Shown here one piece after another: positions 1 to 8,779 of a DNA stretch of 64,000 bases (positions are counted from its first letter, which is position 1; each line of letters starts with the position of its first letter). The notes beneath the pieces were generated by a model, which did no database searches, was not told the origin of the DNA, and saw only the letters and a program-made list of their open reading frames with translations. The DNA comes from Amycolatopsis benzoatilytica AK 16/65. Its GTDB lineage: Bacteria > Actinomycetota > Actinomycetes > Mycobacteriales > Pseudonocardiaceae. The translations under genes were made by a program, and so were the position numbers. The stretch lies in assembly GCF_000383915.1 (NCBI RefSeq), contig NZ_KB912942.1, forward strand, positions 6,320,564 to 6,384,563, in the 5' to 3' direction.

Positions 1-1576
1 CGAGCCACACGCCGGCTCCGCCGACCACGCCCAGCGCCAGCTGGCCGGCCAGGGTCAGCCACTGCTTGCCCGCCGAGGCCGCCGGGGCCTCCTCGGCCGC
101 CGGGGCTTCGTCGGCGACGGCTTCCTCGGGGTAGTCGTCGTACTCGTCGCCCTGCTCGTAGCCGTCGCCCTGGTCGTAGCTGCCGTCGTGTTCGTAGCCC
201 TCGGCGTGCTCGTACCCGTAGCCGTCGTCGCCCTCGAAGTCCGGCGAGCCCGCGGGGTATCCGCCCGGCTCGGCGAACTCGCGCTCGTACTCGGACAGAT
301 CGTCGGCGGCCGGTGCCTGCTTGCCGCCCGGCGCGAACGGCATCGGGGCCGGGTAGCCCTGGGTCGGCGGGCCGGCGTCGTACTGCGCGGCGGGCTGCTG
401 CGGCGGGTACTCGTCCTCGTACCCGTCCTCGGCGTAGTCGTCGTCCTCGTATCCGTCGTCCACGTAGTCCCCGGCCGGGCCGGGCTCGGCAGCGGCGGGC
501 ACCGCCGGCATCACGCCGACCTCGGTGTCCTCCAGTTGTTCCTGCTGACGACGCTGCCGCCAGCCGGCCAGACCGGCGGGTTTGCCCTCCTCTGGCTGGC
601 CGTCGACCGGGACGAACTCCTGGGTGCTCGGTTCGGCCTTCGGGGCCGGGCGACGGGCGGGCGCCCGGCGCGGACGGCCCGGCGCGGCGCCGGGTGCCGG
701 GAACGCGCCGCTCGCCATCGGCGCGGCGGGCGGTTCCGCGGCTTCTCCGTCGACGCCGTCGAGACCGTCCAGCCGGGCGGACAGGCTGTCCTGCCCACCC
801 GGCCCGGACGCGGGCGCGGCGGGCGGCTGCGGGGCCGGGCGGCGGCGGACCGGCTGCGCCTGGGCGCGGGTCTCCTCGCCGGGCTGCGGGCGACGGCCCG
901 GCACCGGCATCTGACCGGACGGCTGCGGCGGCACCGGCATCTGACCGGAAGGCTGCGGGGCAGGCGGACGCGCGTAACCGGTGTCCTGCGGGGCGGCCGG
1001 GCGCAGGAAGCCGGTTCCCTGCGGACCGGCCGCGGGCGGTGCGGGACGGGCGAACTGGCCCGATTCCTGCGGCGGGGCAGGCGGACGCTGGTATCCGGTG
1101 TCCTGCGGGCCGCCGGGCCGCGGGTACTGCCCGGACTCCTGCGGCGCGCGCACGTAACCGGACTCCTGCTGCCCGTTCACCGGGTACTGGCCGGAGTCCT
1201 GCGGCGGAGCCGGCGGGCGCACGTAGCCCGGGTCCTGCGGGCCGTTGACCGGGTACTGCCCGGACGGCTGCGGCGCGCCGTACTGGCCGGAGTCCTGCTG
1301 GCCCGGACGAGGCGGACGCGGCGGCACCGGGTCCGGACGGCGGCGGCCGCCGCCCGGCGGACGCGACGGGGGCGGCGGAGTGCCGCCCTCGGCGGCCACC
1401 CGGTCGATGATCGCCTGCGGGCCGGTGTCGGTGAGTCCGGAACGGCGCGGGGCCTCGTCCTCGTCGTCGGAGGCCCTGCGCCTGCGTCGCCGTCCGCCGT
1501 CGACCTGCTGCCCATGCTGGGCGAGCAGTTCGGCCACGGTCTTCTGGGGCTGGTCGCCGCCGGTCTGGTCCGTCAT
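1..1576 (-). CDS. Proline/glutamine-rich membrane protein, 3' end beyond window
   Basis: The visible 525 codons start MTDQTGGDQPQKTVAELLAQ. A short charged head with an Arg run (about residues 30-36) is followed by a long low-complexity region rich in Pro, Gln, Gly and Tyr (roughly residues 75-230) with repeated QDSGQYPVNG/QDPGYVRPPAP-like units. An acidic Asp/Glu/Tyr-rich stretch comes next, and at about residues 505-525 a hydrophobic segment (WLTLAGQLALGVVGGAGVWL) begins, so the protein is probably anchored near its C terminus with a large cytoplasmic tail. It lies directly downstream of ppx, as Rv0497 does in mycobacteria. Function is unknown. The plus strand carries long open frames over this gene, but they are by-products of its repetitive G+C-rich codons. 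The true stop is outside the window. Confidence 0.8.
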   Translation of the reverse strand, partial: MTDQTGGDQPQKTVAELLAQHGQQVDGGRRRRRRASDDEDEAPRRSGLTDTGPQAIIDRVAAEGGTPPPPSRPPGGGRRRPDPVPPRPPRPGQQDSGQYGAPQPSGQYPVNGPQDPGYVRPPAPPQDSGQYPVNGQQESGYVRAPQESGQYPRPGGPQDTGYQRPPAPPQESGQFARPAPPAAGPQGTGFLRPAAPQDTGYARPPAPQPSGQMPVPPQPSGQMPVPGRRPQPGEETRAQAQPVRRRPAPQPPAAPASGPGGQDSLSARLDGLDGVDGEAAEPPAAPMASGAFPAPGAAPGRPRRAPARRPAPKAEPSTQEFVPVDGQPEEGKPAGLAGWRQRRQQEQLEDTEVGVMPAVPAAAEPGPAGDYVDDGYEDDDYAEDGYEDEYPPQQPAAQYDAGPPTQGYPAPMPFAPGGKQAPAADDLSEYEREFAEPGGYPAGSPDFEGDDGYGYEHAEGYEHDGSYDQGDGYEQGDEYDDYPEEAVADEAPAAEEAPAASAGKQWLTLAGQLALGVVGGAGVWL

Positions 1577-1728
1577 ACCGTGCTGTCCAAAGCGCGCTCG
1601 GGGTTGGTTGTGGTCACTCGGGCACGCACGCCCTCGGCGCCGCGCGCGATCGACCCCGTGCTGTGCATGTCCGTCACCTCTTCACCGTGCCTGGTCCTCG
1701 TCCGCCAAGTCCAGTCCGCTGCTGTCAC
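1573..1728 (-). CDS. Candidate 51-residue protein between ppx and the proline-rich gene
   Basis: A GTG at 1728 overlaps the ppx stop (GTGA). It is preceded at good spacing by a strong ribosome-binding site (GGGGAGGA). The frame ends in a TGA that overlaps the ATG of the proline-rich gene (ATGA). The predicted peptide begins VTAADWTWRTRTRHGEEVTD and has no recognisable domain. Overlap at both ends and the strong Shine-Dalgarno fit translational coupling in the ppx operon. Third-position G+C is somewhat lower than in the neighbours, so it may only be a leader that couples translation. I do not recognise a family. Confidence 0.35.
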   Translation of the reverse strand: MTAADWTWRTRTRHGEEVTDMHSTGSIARGAEGVRARVTTTNPERALDSTV

Positions 1729-2708
1729 CGGTCCTCCCCGTTCGCCGAAACGCCGACGAGCGCGGCCCCAGCTTCGTCCGATCCGCCGGTGTGGTCCAGC
1801 CGGCGCAGGATGACGCCCTCTCGCAGCGCCCAAGGGCAGATCTCCAGCTCGGTGAGAGAGAGTGCCCGCATCGCGGCCTGTGCCACGAGCGCCCCCGCCA
1901 CGAGCTGGTGCGACCGGCTCGCGCCGACGCCTTCGAGCTGCGCCAGGTCCGCGGCGGTCATCCGCGAAATGAAGGCGATGAGCTGACGCAGGGCGGTGTC
2001 GGTGAGCGTACGGCGCACGCGGGGTCCGGCCGCCGACGGGGCCGCCCCGGTCAGCCGGGCCAGCGAGCGGAACGTCTTGGAAGTGGCCACCACGCGGTCC
2101 GGCGGACCCTGCGCGACGACCTTCTTCGCCAGCCCGGCGAGCTGGTCCTCAAGCCACGCGGAGGTCGCGACGACCTCGGAACGAGTCGGCGGGTCGTTCC
2201 GGAACCGGGTGCGGGTGGTGCGGCCCGCGCCGAGCGGAAGCGATTCGGCCAGCTCGGGCTCCTCGTCGCGGCCCATGGCGACCTCGAACGACCCTCCGCC
2301 GATGTCCAGCACCAGCAGCTTTCCGGCCGACCAGCCAAACCAGCGGCGCACCGCGAGGAAGGTCAGCCGGGACTCGTCCGGTCCGGAGAGCACTCGCAGG
2401 TCCACGCCGGTCTCGGCACCGACCCGGGCGAGCACCTTCGCCGAGTTCTTCGCCTCGCGCACAGCGGACGTGGCGAACGCGAGGACGTCCTCGCAGCCGA
2501 GCCGAGCGGCCGCTGCTTTGGCCGACTCGACCGCTCGGACGAGGCCGTCCTCGCCGGACCGGCTGAGCTCGCCGGACCGGGTCAGCTGTTCGGCCAGCCG
2601 CAGCACGGTTTTCTCGGAGTGCATCGGGGTCGGGTGAGCGCCACGATGGGCGTCGACCACGAGCAAATGGACGGTATTGGAACCGACGTCGAGTACCCCT
2701 AGGCGCAC
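1725..2708 (-). CDS. ppx: Ppx/GppA family exopolyphosphatase/pppGpp phosphatase
   Basis: 327 aa, the usual length of the short actinobacterial Ppx1 type, which has only the two ASKHA-fold domains. Residues 7-15 (DVGSNTVHL) form the first phosphate loop and residues 135-143 (DIGGGSFEV) the second. E112 in GPDESRL matches the catalytic-glutamate region of the family. Family members release phosphate from the end of polyphosphate or hydrolyse pppGpp; the mycobacterial homologue Rv0496 acts on short-chain polyphosphate. It is co-directional with senX3-regX3 upstream, so a link to phosphate control is reasonable but inferred. A 275-bp gap with a dispersed repeat separates it from regX3. Confidence 0.93.
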   Translation of the reverse strand: MRLGVLDVGSNTVHLLVVDAHRGAHPTPMHSEKTVLRLAEQLTRSGELSRSGEDGLVRAVESAKAAAARLGCEDVLAFATSAVREAKNSAKVLARVGAETGVDLRVLSGPDESRLTFLAVRRWFGWSAGKLLVLDIGGGSFEVAMGRDEEPELAESLPLGAGRTTRTRFRNDPPTRSEVVATSAWLEDQLAGLAKKVVAQGPPDRVVATSKTFRSLARLTGAAPSAAGPRVRRTLTDTALRQLIAFISRMTAADLAQLEGVGASRSHQLVAGALVAQAAMRALSLTELEICPWALREGVILRRLDHTGGSDEAGAALVGVSANGEDR

Positions 2709-2818
2709 GAGGATTCAGCGTACCGGTCCCAGCACCAGGTCTCGAAACTGTAACCAACTCCACTCGGATCAGCGTCAACTCAGCGTGCGCGTCCCGGCAC
2801 GGTGTGCGCTGAAAAACG

Positions 2819-2897
2819 CCCCAATGCCACATTCGGTGCATGTGACGCACCCAATGTGGCATTCGGTGCGTCACATGCACCCAATGCCACATTGGGG
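2819..2897. repeat. 79-bp family-1 palindromic repeat module, copy 1
   Basis: Three palindromic units of the type CCAATG-CCA-CATT(G/C)GG are separated by two GTGCATGTGACGCAC-like spacers. The whole 79 bp is itself close to an inverted repeat. The same 79-bp architecture recurs at 20832-20910 and 49669-49747. It sits between regX3 and ppx. The rest of the 275-bp gap (2709-2983) shows no gene. Confidence 0.85.
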
Positions 2898-2983
2898 CGC
2901 GACGGACCCGACCGACCCGACGGCCCGGAGGCATGACGGTCCGGAGAGCCCCGGCGAACCCCTCAACTCGCCGGGGACGCCGA

Positions 2984-3673
2984 TCACGTCTCGAACTTGT
3001 AGCCGAGCCCGCGCACCGTCACCAGGTGCCGCGGCGAGCCCGGGTCCGGTTCGATCTTGGAACGGAGCCTCTTCACGTGGACGTCCAGCGTCTTGGTGTC
3101 ACCGACGTAGTCCGCGCCCCACACCCGGTCGATCAGCTGGCCGCGGGTCAGCACCCGGCCGACGTTGCGCAGCAGGTATTCGAGCAAGTCGAACTCCTTG
3201 AGCGGCAGCGAGACCTCGGCGCCGTCCACGGTCACCACGTGCCGTTCGACGTCCATCCGCACCGGGCCGGCCGAGAGCACCAGCGGGGCCAGCTCGCCGT
3301 CCGTGCCCGGCTCGCCGCCGCGGCGCAGGACCGCCCGCACGCGGGCGATCAGCTCGCGTGCCGAGTACGGCTTGGTCACGTAGTCGTCGGCGCCGAGTTC
3401 GAGGCCGACCACCTTGTCGATCTCGCTGTCGCGCGCGGTCACCATGATGACCGGCACCGCGGACCGCTGGCGCAGCTGCTTGCAGACGTCGGTGCCGCTC
3501 ATCCCGGGCAGCATCAGGTCGAGCAGCACGATGTCCGCTCCGTTGCGGTCGAATTCCTCGAGCGCCTGCTGGCCGGTGACGGCCACCGCCGCGGTGAAGC
3601 CCTCCTTGCGCAGCAGGAAGGCGAGCGGGTCGGCGAAGGACTCTTCGTCCTCGACAATGAGAACCCTCGTCAC
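2984..3673 (-). CDS. regX3: OmpR-family response regulator RegX3
   Basis: 229 aa. The receiver domain (about 1-118) has the acidic pair E8/D9, phospho-acceptor D52 in VLLDLMLPG, T79 and K101 in VTKPY. A winged-helix DNA-binding domain (about 130-229) ends VRGLGYKFET. It overlaps the upstream kinase gene by 4 bp (ATGA), so the two are co-translated. RegX3 is the phosphate-starvation regulator of mycobacteria, activating pst and phosphatase genes when SenX3 releases it from repression. The kinase pairing and position beside gpm and ppx support this identity over other OmpR-type regulators. Confidence 0.93.
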   Translation of the reverse strand: MTRVLIVEDEESFADPLAFLLRKEGFTAAVAVTGQQALEEFDRNGADIVLLDLMLPGMSGTDVCKQLRQRSAVPVIMVTARDSEIDKVVGLELGADDYVTKPYSARELIARVRAVLRRGGEPGTDGELAPLVLSAGPVRMDVERHVVTVDGAEVSLPLKEFDLLEYLLRNVGRVLTRGQLIDRVWGADYVGDTKTLDVHVKRLRSKIEPDPGSPRHLVTVRGLGYKFET

Positions 3674-4908
3674 AGGTTTCCTCCATGGTCTGGGCTGGAG
3701 AGCTCCTGCCCGGTTGCCACGAGCCGGGGTGTCCGCTCGGGGGTCATGTCCGGCCGCGCCGGGGCGGCCTTGCGCGCGAGGTCGGCCGGTTCGGTGCGCA
3801 CGTGCGCGGGGATGCGCAGCGTGAACGTCGAACCGGTGCCGGGACGGCTCCAGAGGCCGACCGAACCGCCGTGGTTGGCCGCGACGTGCTTGACGATCGC
3901 CAGGCCGAGCCCGGTGCCGCCGGTGGCGCGGGAGCGTGCTTTGTCCGCGCGGTAGAAGCGCTCGAACACCCGCTGCTGTTCGTCCTCGGCGATGCCGATG
4001 CCGCGGTCGGTCACCGCGATCTCGACCATCCCGTCGGCGAGCCGGCGGGAGATCGACACCGGACTGCCCGCCGACGAGTACGCGACCGCGTTCTCCAGCA
4101 AGTTCGACAGCGCGGTGACCAGCAGCGTCCGGTCGCCCTCGATGAGCAGGCTGCTGGGAGCGTCGGTGGTGATGGTGATGGCGGCGGATTCCGCGGACAG
4201 GGTCGTGCGGCCCAGCGCTTCCCGCACCACGGCGTCGACCTCGACCACGTTGAGGTCGGGCAGCCGCTCCGCGCCCTGGAGCCGGGAAAGCGCGATCAGC
4301 TCGGTGACCAGCTGGCCGAGCCGGGTCGACTCGCGCAGGATCTTGCTGCCGAACCGCCGGACCTCCTCGACGTCCTCGGCGGCGTCCAGCACGGCCTCGG
4401 TGAGCAGCGCGATCGCGCCGACCGGGGTCTTGAGCTCGTGGCTGACGTTCGCGACGAAATCGCGCCGGACCGCCTCCAGCCGGATCGCCTCGGAGTGGTC
4501 GACGGCCTCGACCACGGTGAATCCGTCGCCGAGCGGCCGGACCTCGCCGAGCACCGCCTCGGGCTGCCGGCGTCCCCGGTTCTCCAGCGGCGAGAGGTCG
4601 ACCTCCATCGGCTCGTCCGTCTCGACCACCTGCTCGGCCGCCTTGCGCGCCCGGGGGTCGGCCTGGTTGACGCGGACCAAACCCAAGTCGTACGCACGCG
4701 GATTGTGCAGCACCAGGTCGCCGAAGCGGTTGAGCACGACGATGCCGTTGTTGCTCGAACGGATGAGCCGTTCGAGCAGTTCGGCGACGGTCGGTCCAAC
4801 CGGCCGCGCCGCTACGCGCCGGGCGCGCGCCCGGGCGATCAGGAAACCGGCGACCGCGCCGACGACAAGAGCGCCGATGGCCGTCAGCAAGGCAACAGGC
4901 GTGGTCAC
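3670..4908 (-). CDS. senX3: Sensor histidine kinase SenX3
   Basis: 412 aa. One N-terminal membrane helix (about 5-25) is followed by an Arg-rich linker, a PAS-like region (about 40-140), and the HisKA box VSHELKTPVG with phospho-accepting H157. Next is a HATPase domain with an N box (NLLENAVAYS), DRGIGI and GTGLGLAIVKH. The single helix without a large external loop is typical of SenX3, which senses phosphate through contact with the Pst/PhoU system. It lies upstream of regX3 with a 4-bp overlap. In mycobacteria gpm1 lies directly upstream; here three genes intervene. Confidence 0.93.
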   Translation of the reverse strand: MTTPVALLTAIGALVVGAVAGFLIARARARRVAARPVGPTVAELLERLIRSSNNGIVVLNRFGDLVLHNPRAYDLGLVRVNQADPRARKAAEQVVETDEPMEVDLSPLENRGRRQPEAVLGEVRPLGDGFTVVEAVDHSEAIRLEAVRRDFVANVSHELKTPVGAIALLTEAVLDAAEDVEEVRRFGSKILRESTRLGQLVTELIALSRLQGAERLPDLNVVEVDAVVREALGRTTLSAESAAITITTDAPSSLLIEGDRTLLVTALSNLLENAVAYSSAGSPVSISRRLADGMVEIAVTDRGIGIAEDEQQRVFERFYRADKARSRATGGTGLGLAIVKHVAANHGGSVGLWSRPGTGSTFTLRIPAHVRTEPADLARKAAPARPDMTPERTPRLVATGQELSSPDHGGNL

Positions 4909-5260
4909 GAAGGAATCGTAAGCATCCCGGTAGCCTTCCGGCCTAGTGCCAGAAGCCCTCTCGTGAGGCGAGTGACACTTGAGGGGGACATATTCGCCTC
5001 GGAGTCAGCCCCCGTTCACCCGTTCGAGATCTTTTGACCACGAGGGCAGGCTTCCGCCCCGAGGTCAGCGGGCGGATCGGGCGGGCCGGGAGCGCGGTGG
5101 GACGGGTGAGCGGGGTCACCGGTGTTCGAGGCAACAGTCTGTCCCCCGAAGGTCCGGACCAGACGAAGAGAACGCCTGGCCGGCCGGGCGACGCTGCCGC
5201 CGCCCGACCCGTCCCGACGCGGCTCGGCCCGGCGGACCGAGAGGCAGCGGCGCGACACGG
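4909..5260. other. 352-bp intergenic region upstream of senX3
   Basis: No convincing gene. It must hold the senX3-regX3 promoter. A GTTCACCCGTTCGAG stretch at 5014-5028 resembles the GTTCACC half-sites bound by PhoP/RegX3 proteins, so autoregulation is possible. The match is only one good half-site plus a weak second one. Confidence 0.4.
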
Positions 5261-6118
5261 TCAGCGCGTCTCGAGAGCCGCCAGGTCCTCCTCCGACAAC
5301 TCCACCGCCGCCGCGGCCACGTTCTGCTCCAGGTGCCCGACATCGCTCGTCCCGGGGATCGCCAGCACGTGCCGGCCCTGGGCCAGCGTCCAGGCCAGCC
5401 GCACCTGTGCGTCCGAAATCCGGTGCCGCCTGGCCACCTCGGCGACCCGCTCCCCGGCGTCGGACTGTCCACTCGCGACCGCGAAGAACGGCACGAACGC
5501 CACCCCCTGCTCACCGCAGATCCGCAGCAGCTCGTCGTCTTCCCGCCGCGCGGAGAGGCCGTATTGGTTCTGCACGCACACCACCGGCGCGATCGCCTGC
5601 GCTTCGGCCAGGTGCTCGACTCCGACGTTCGAAATCCCCAGCTCGCGAATGAGCCCCGCCGCCCGCAGCTCGGCCAGCGAGCCGGTGCCGCGGTCCAGCC
5701 CGGTGCCGATCCGCAGGTTGACGACATCGAGGTGGTCGCGGCCGAGTTCGCGCAGGTTCTGCTCCACCTGGCCGCGCAGCTCGTCGGGACGGGCGAACGG
5801 CAGGAACTGGCCGGACGCGTCGCGCGCCGGGCCGACCTTGGTGGTCAGCACCAACTCGTCGCCGTAGGGCGCGAGGGCGGTCTTGATCAGCTCGTTCGCC
5901 CGCCAACCGGAGCCGAAGTAGAACGCGGCGGTATCGATGTGGTTCACGCCGAGTTCGATCGCCCGGCGCAGCACCGCGACCGCGCGACCGGGGTCGGCGG
6001 ACTGGTTCGGGTCGAGGGAACCACCGAGCCGCATCGCGCCGAAGCCGAGCCGGTTGACGGGGATCGAGCCGAGCTGCCAGGTGCCCGCGGCAGCGGCGGG
6101 AAGGGTCGTTTCGGTCAT
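5261..6118 (-). CDS. Aldo/keto reductase family oxidoreductase
   Basis: 285 aa, a TIM-barrel NADPH-dependent reductase. Visible motifs are NRLGFGAMRLGG near the N terminus, the catalytic Asp and Tyr in HIDTAAFYFGSG, and the catalytic Lys in LTTKVGPA. The C-terminal cofactor segment is AIPGTSDVGHLEQN. The position normally holding the catalytic His (DLYLxH) reads LDVVNLRIG, so Asn or Arg replaces it, as in a subset of actinobacterial AKRs. The start ATG at 6118 precedes METT-like sequence without an N-terminal extension. It is divergent from a LuxR-type regulator 75 bp away, which is its probable controller. The substrate is unknown. Confidence 0.88.
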   Translation of the reverse strand: MTETTLPAAAAGTWQLGSIPVNRLGFGAMRLGGSLDPNQSADPGRAVAVLRRAIELGVNHIDTAAFYFGSGWRANELIKTALAPYGDELVLTTKVGPARDASGQFLPFARPDELRGQVEQNLRELGRDHLDVVNLRIGTGLDRGTGSLAELRAAGLIRELGISNVGVEHLAEAQAIAPVVCVQNQYGLSARREDDELLRICGEQGVAFVPFFAVASGQSDAGERVAEVARRHRISDAQVRLAWTLAQGRHVLAIPGTSDVGHLEQNVAAAAVELSEEDLAALETR

Positions 6119-6193
6119 GTCCCCAGCGTGCTGCGCGCCGGGGCGCGCGACGGCGGTTTGGCACCAAGCTGCCAACGCTGGACACTGGACCCC

Positions 6194-6820
6194 GTGTCCC
6201 GAACCGAGGACGTCGCCAGCCTGCGCGACGAATACGAGCTGGTCGAGCGGGCCGGCCACCTGCTCGCCGGCGCTGACGACTTCGCTTGCGCCGCCAACGA
6301 TCTGCACACCTGGTCGGCGATGCAGAAGTTCGCCGAGGAGCTGCCCAGACCGCGGAAACTGCGGGTCCGCAAGGTCTACTTGTCCCGGGTACTGCTCGAC
6401 CCGGCCGGTGCCGAGCACCTGCGGATGCTGCGCGAGTTCGGCGCGGAAGTGCGGATCAGCGACCACGAGATCAACGAGACGATCCTGCTGGACAACCGGG
6501 TCGCCATCCTCGCGGCCGGTCCCGGCTACACCGTGACCACCAAGCCGGACCTGGTCCGCGGCATCGCGTCGCTGTTCGAGACCGCCTGGCGCGCGTCGAC
6601 CGCGATGGCGGCGTACGAGACGCGGTTCGCCGAGCTGCGCCAGTACACGCCGCAGCTGCTGCATCTGCTGTCGTCCGGGTCAACCGACGAAAAGGCAGCC
6701 CGCGAGATGGGGGTGGGGCTGCGCACGTACCGTCGGCGCGTGGCCGAACTGATGGAAGTACTGGGGGCGACCTCGCGGTTCCAGGCGGGCGCGCTCGCCC
6801 GAGATGCGGGTTTGCTGTGA
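6194..6820 (+). CDS. LuxR-type C-terminal HTH transcriptional regulator
   Basis: 208 aa from a GTG start (VSRTEDVASLRDEYELVERA). The N-terminal part (about 1-140) is a sensor-like domain with no named match. The C-terminal part carries a LuxR/GerE-like helix-turn-helix in STDEKAAREMGVGLRTYRRR (about 170-190). There is no receiver aspartate pattern, so it is not a classical response regulator. It is divergent from the aldo/keto reductase gene and likely regulates that gene and itself. Its TGA overlaps the GTG of the downstream lipoprotein gene. Confidence 0.8.
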   Translation: MSRTEDVASLRDEYELVERAGHLLAGADDFACAANDLHTWSAMQKFAEELPRPRKLRVRKVYLSRVLLDPAGAEHLRMLREFGAEVRISDHEINETILLDNRVAILAAGPGYTVTTKPDLVRGIASLFETAWRASTAMAAYETRFAELRQYTPQLLHLLSSGSTDEKAAREMGVGLRTYRRRVAELMEVLGATSRFQAGALARDAGLL

Positions 6821-7740
6821 GGCGGGCGTTCATCGCCGCGGCCTTGCTGACAGCCGGCTGCAGCGGTGGTAGCGCCCTCTCGCAGCCAGGCCCGTCGCCA
6901 GCGCCGTCCTCGCCGCCGCCGGCGAATCTGGCGTACGTGGACGCGCAAGCGACCAGCGATGCGGCAGCCGGGGTGAAGCAGGCCGTCGAGGGCGCGTTCA
7001 GCTACGACTCCACCAAACCGGACGATGTCGCGAAGGCCGAGCAGCAGTACCTCACCGGCTCGGCCCGGGCGCAGTTCGACAAGACGTTCGCCGAGGTCCG
7101 CGACAGCGCGGTGACGACGAAAACGCAGGTCATCGAGACTGGCGTGGCGGAGCTGACCGCGAACGGCGCGCGGGTGCTGATCACCGCCGAGCAGCACAGC
7201 AAGCGGTCGGACGGGGCCTCGAACCAGGCCGCCGCGCTGATGCTGGTCACGGCGGCCAAGTCGAACGGCCACTGGCAGCTGTCGGACTTGAGCTTCGACC
7301 CGCGCGGCGCGATCGCCCAGGCATCCGGCTCGGCGCAGGGCACGGGAGCGGCTCGCGACGCGGCGGTCGACTCCGCCAAGCGGGACGGCGCCGTCCTGAT
7401 GACCGTCGACCCGGCGACTATCGACACCGCCTACGACACCTGGGAAAAGATCACCGCGGAGCCGCTGCTGACCCAGTTCCGCACCGACCGCGCGCAGACG
7501 ATCGCGCACCTCAAGCAGTCCGCGACCAAGGCGACCTGCGCACCGGACTCGCCGGCCGCGCTGACGTCGCTGAGCGCGGACGGCAAGCAGGCGTCGGCGC
7601 TGCTGGCGGCACGGGTGGCCACCGCCGGCGGGCAGCAGCAGCCGGCGGAACGCCAGCTGCCGATCCACCTCGATCTGGTCTGGCAGGGCAACGAGTGGAA
7701 GGTGTCCGCCATCAAACCGGTGACCGCACCCGGTTCCTGA
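6817..7740 (+). CDS. Secreted lipoprotein of unknown function
   Basis: 307 aa from a GTG overlapping the stop of the upstream regulator. The N terminus VRRAFIAAALLTAGCSGG is a lipoprotein signal with lipobox LTAGC. A Pro/Ser-rich linker (PGPSPAPSSPPPA) follows, then a soluble domain with two halves that both contain a tetratricopeptide-free alpha/beta pattern resembling Mce-associated or SnoaL-like extracytoplasmic domains. That comparison is by general character only. It is probably anchored on the outer face of the membrane. Overlap with the regulator implies a shared transcript. A strong bidirectional hairpin follows at 7754-7796. Confidence 0.75.
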   Translation: MRRAFIAAALLTAGCSGGSALSQPGPSPAPSSPPPANLAYVDAQATSDAAAGVKQAVEGAFSYDSTKPDDVAKAEQQYLTGSARAQFDKTFAEVRDSAVTTKTQVIETGVAELTANGARVLITAEQHSKRSDGASNQAAALMLVTAAKSNGHWQLSDLSFDPRGAIAQASGSAQGTGAARDAAVDSAKRDGAVLMTVDPATIDTAYDTWEKITAEPLLTQFRTDRAQTIAHLKQSATKATCAPDSPAALTSLSADGKQASALLAARVATAGGQQQPAERQLPIHLDLVWQGNEWKVSAIKPVTAPGS

Positions 7741-7753
7741 ACCCGGACAACGA

Positions 7754-7796
7754 AACAGCCTCGCGGGCGCCCGGTTCGGGCACGCGCGAGGCTGTT
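7754..7796. terminator. Bidirectional hairpin terminator
   Basis: A perfect 12-bp stem (AACAGCCTCGCG / CGCGAGGCTGTT) lies between the convergent lipoprotein and gpmA genes, so it can end transcription from both sides. Confidence 0.8.
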
Positions 7797-7809
7797 CGGC
7801 GGAAAAGGC

Positions 7810-8568
7810 TCAGCGGCCCTGGTTCGCGACCGCGGCCGCGGCGTCCTTCGCGGCTTCCGGATCGAGGTATTCGCCGCCCGGCTTGACCGGGGTCAGGTCG
7901 GCCAGGTTCAGGTCGTAGCGCAGCGGGATTCCGGTCGGGATGTTCAGGCCGGCGATGTCCTCGTCGGAGATTCCGTCCAGGTGCTTCACCAGCGCGCGCA
8001 GCGAGTTGCCGTGCGCGGCGACCAGTACCGTGCGGCCCGCGCGCAGGTCGGGGACGATCGACGACTCCCAGTACGGCAGCAGCCGCTCCACGACGTCCTT
8101 CAGGCACTCGGTCAGCGGAGCCTGGTCGCCCAGGTTCGCGTAGCGCGCGTCGCCCGCTTGGCTGAACTCGTCTTTCGGGTCGATGGCGGGCGGCGGGGTG
8201 TCATAGGACCGGCGCCAGAGCATGAACTGCTCCTCGCCGAACTCCTCCAGCGTCTGCTTCTTGTTCTTGCCCTGCAGCGCGCCGTAGTGGCGCTCGTTGA
8301 GCCGCCAGTCGCGCTTGACCGGGATCCAGTGCCGGTCGGCGGCGTCCAGTGCGATGTTCGCGGTGCTGATCGCGCGGCGCAGCAGCGACGTGTGCACCAC
8401 GTCCGGCAGCAGACCCGCTTCGGCCAGCAGCTGCCCGCCCTGGCGGGCTTCGCGCTCGCCGGTTTCCGACAGCGGAACGTCCACCCAGCCGGTGAACAGG
8501 TTTTCCGCGTTCCACGTGCTCTGCCCGTGCCGCAGCAGCACCAACGTCCCAAGCTCGAGTTCGGCCAT
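7810..8568 (-). CDS. gpmA: 2,3-bisphosphoglycerate-dependent phosphoglycerate mutase
   Basis: 252 aa, typical for the dPGM family. It interconverts 3- and 2-phosphoglycerate in glycolysis/gluconeogenesis through a phosphohistidine. H14 in [10 protein letters not shown] is the phospho-acceptor. [15 protein letters not shown] holds the catalytic acid and phosphate-binding residues, and [10 protein letters not shown] holds the second active-site His. The start MAELELG at 8568 is preferred to an upstream in-frame ATG because the family starts a few residues before LVLLRHG. In mycobacteria gpm1 directly precedes senX3; here three other genes sit between them. Confidence 0.95.
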   Translation of the reverse strand: MAELELGTLVLLRHGQSTWNAENLFTGWVDVPLSETGEREARQGGQLLAEAGLLPDVVHTSLLRRAISTANIALDAADRHWIPVKRDWRLNERHYGALQGKNKKQTLEEFGEEQFMLWRRSYDTPPPAIDPKDEFSQAGDARYANLGDQAPLTECLKDVVERLLPYWESSIVPDLRAGRTVLVAAHGNSLRALVKHLDGISDEDIAGLNIPTGIPLRYDLNLADLTPVKPGGEYLDPEAAKDAAAAVANQGR

Positions 8569-8750
8569 GGCCACCAGCCTGCCAGAGCGCACCAGCGAAG
8601 CCACCGGTGCGTCCTGCCGTCTACACAGAGTGCGTTACCGATTGGTAGCGACGTCACTCTCAGAGCACGCGGATGGTCAACAAGACGACAAAAGAGTGCA
8701 AGCTGCTGCGCACCGTTATCGACGTTGCTAAAGTTCACCCAAACGGAGTA

Positions 8751-8774
8751 ACCAGTAGTCTTGTGATTACTGGT
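8751..8774. promoter_or_regulatory. Inverted repeat ACCAGTA-N10-TACTGGT upstream of gpmA
   Basis: Perfect 7-bp arms (10-bp with one mismatch) lie in the 422-bp gene-free region 8569-8990. A GTTCACC motif at 8733-8739 resembles a PhoP/RegX3 half-site. It may be an operator for gpmA (minus) or for a plus-strand small transcript that starts here. Confidence 0.4.
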
Positions 8775-8779
8775 GGATA

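Noticed and set aside
188..1813. Long plus-strand open frames over the first 1.8 kb
   Set aside because: They are by-products of the repetitive G+C-rich codons of the minus-strand proline-rich gene; the minus frame has sensible composition and a start in operon context.
2819..2897. CRISPR-like array
   Set aside because: Units are palindromes with repeated, not unique, spacers, and only three units occur per locus; no cas genes.
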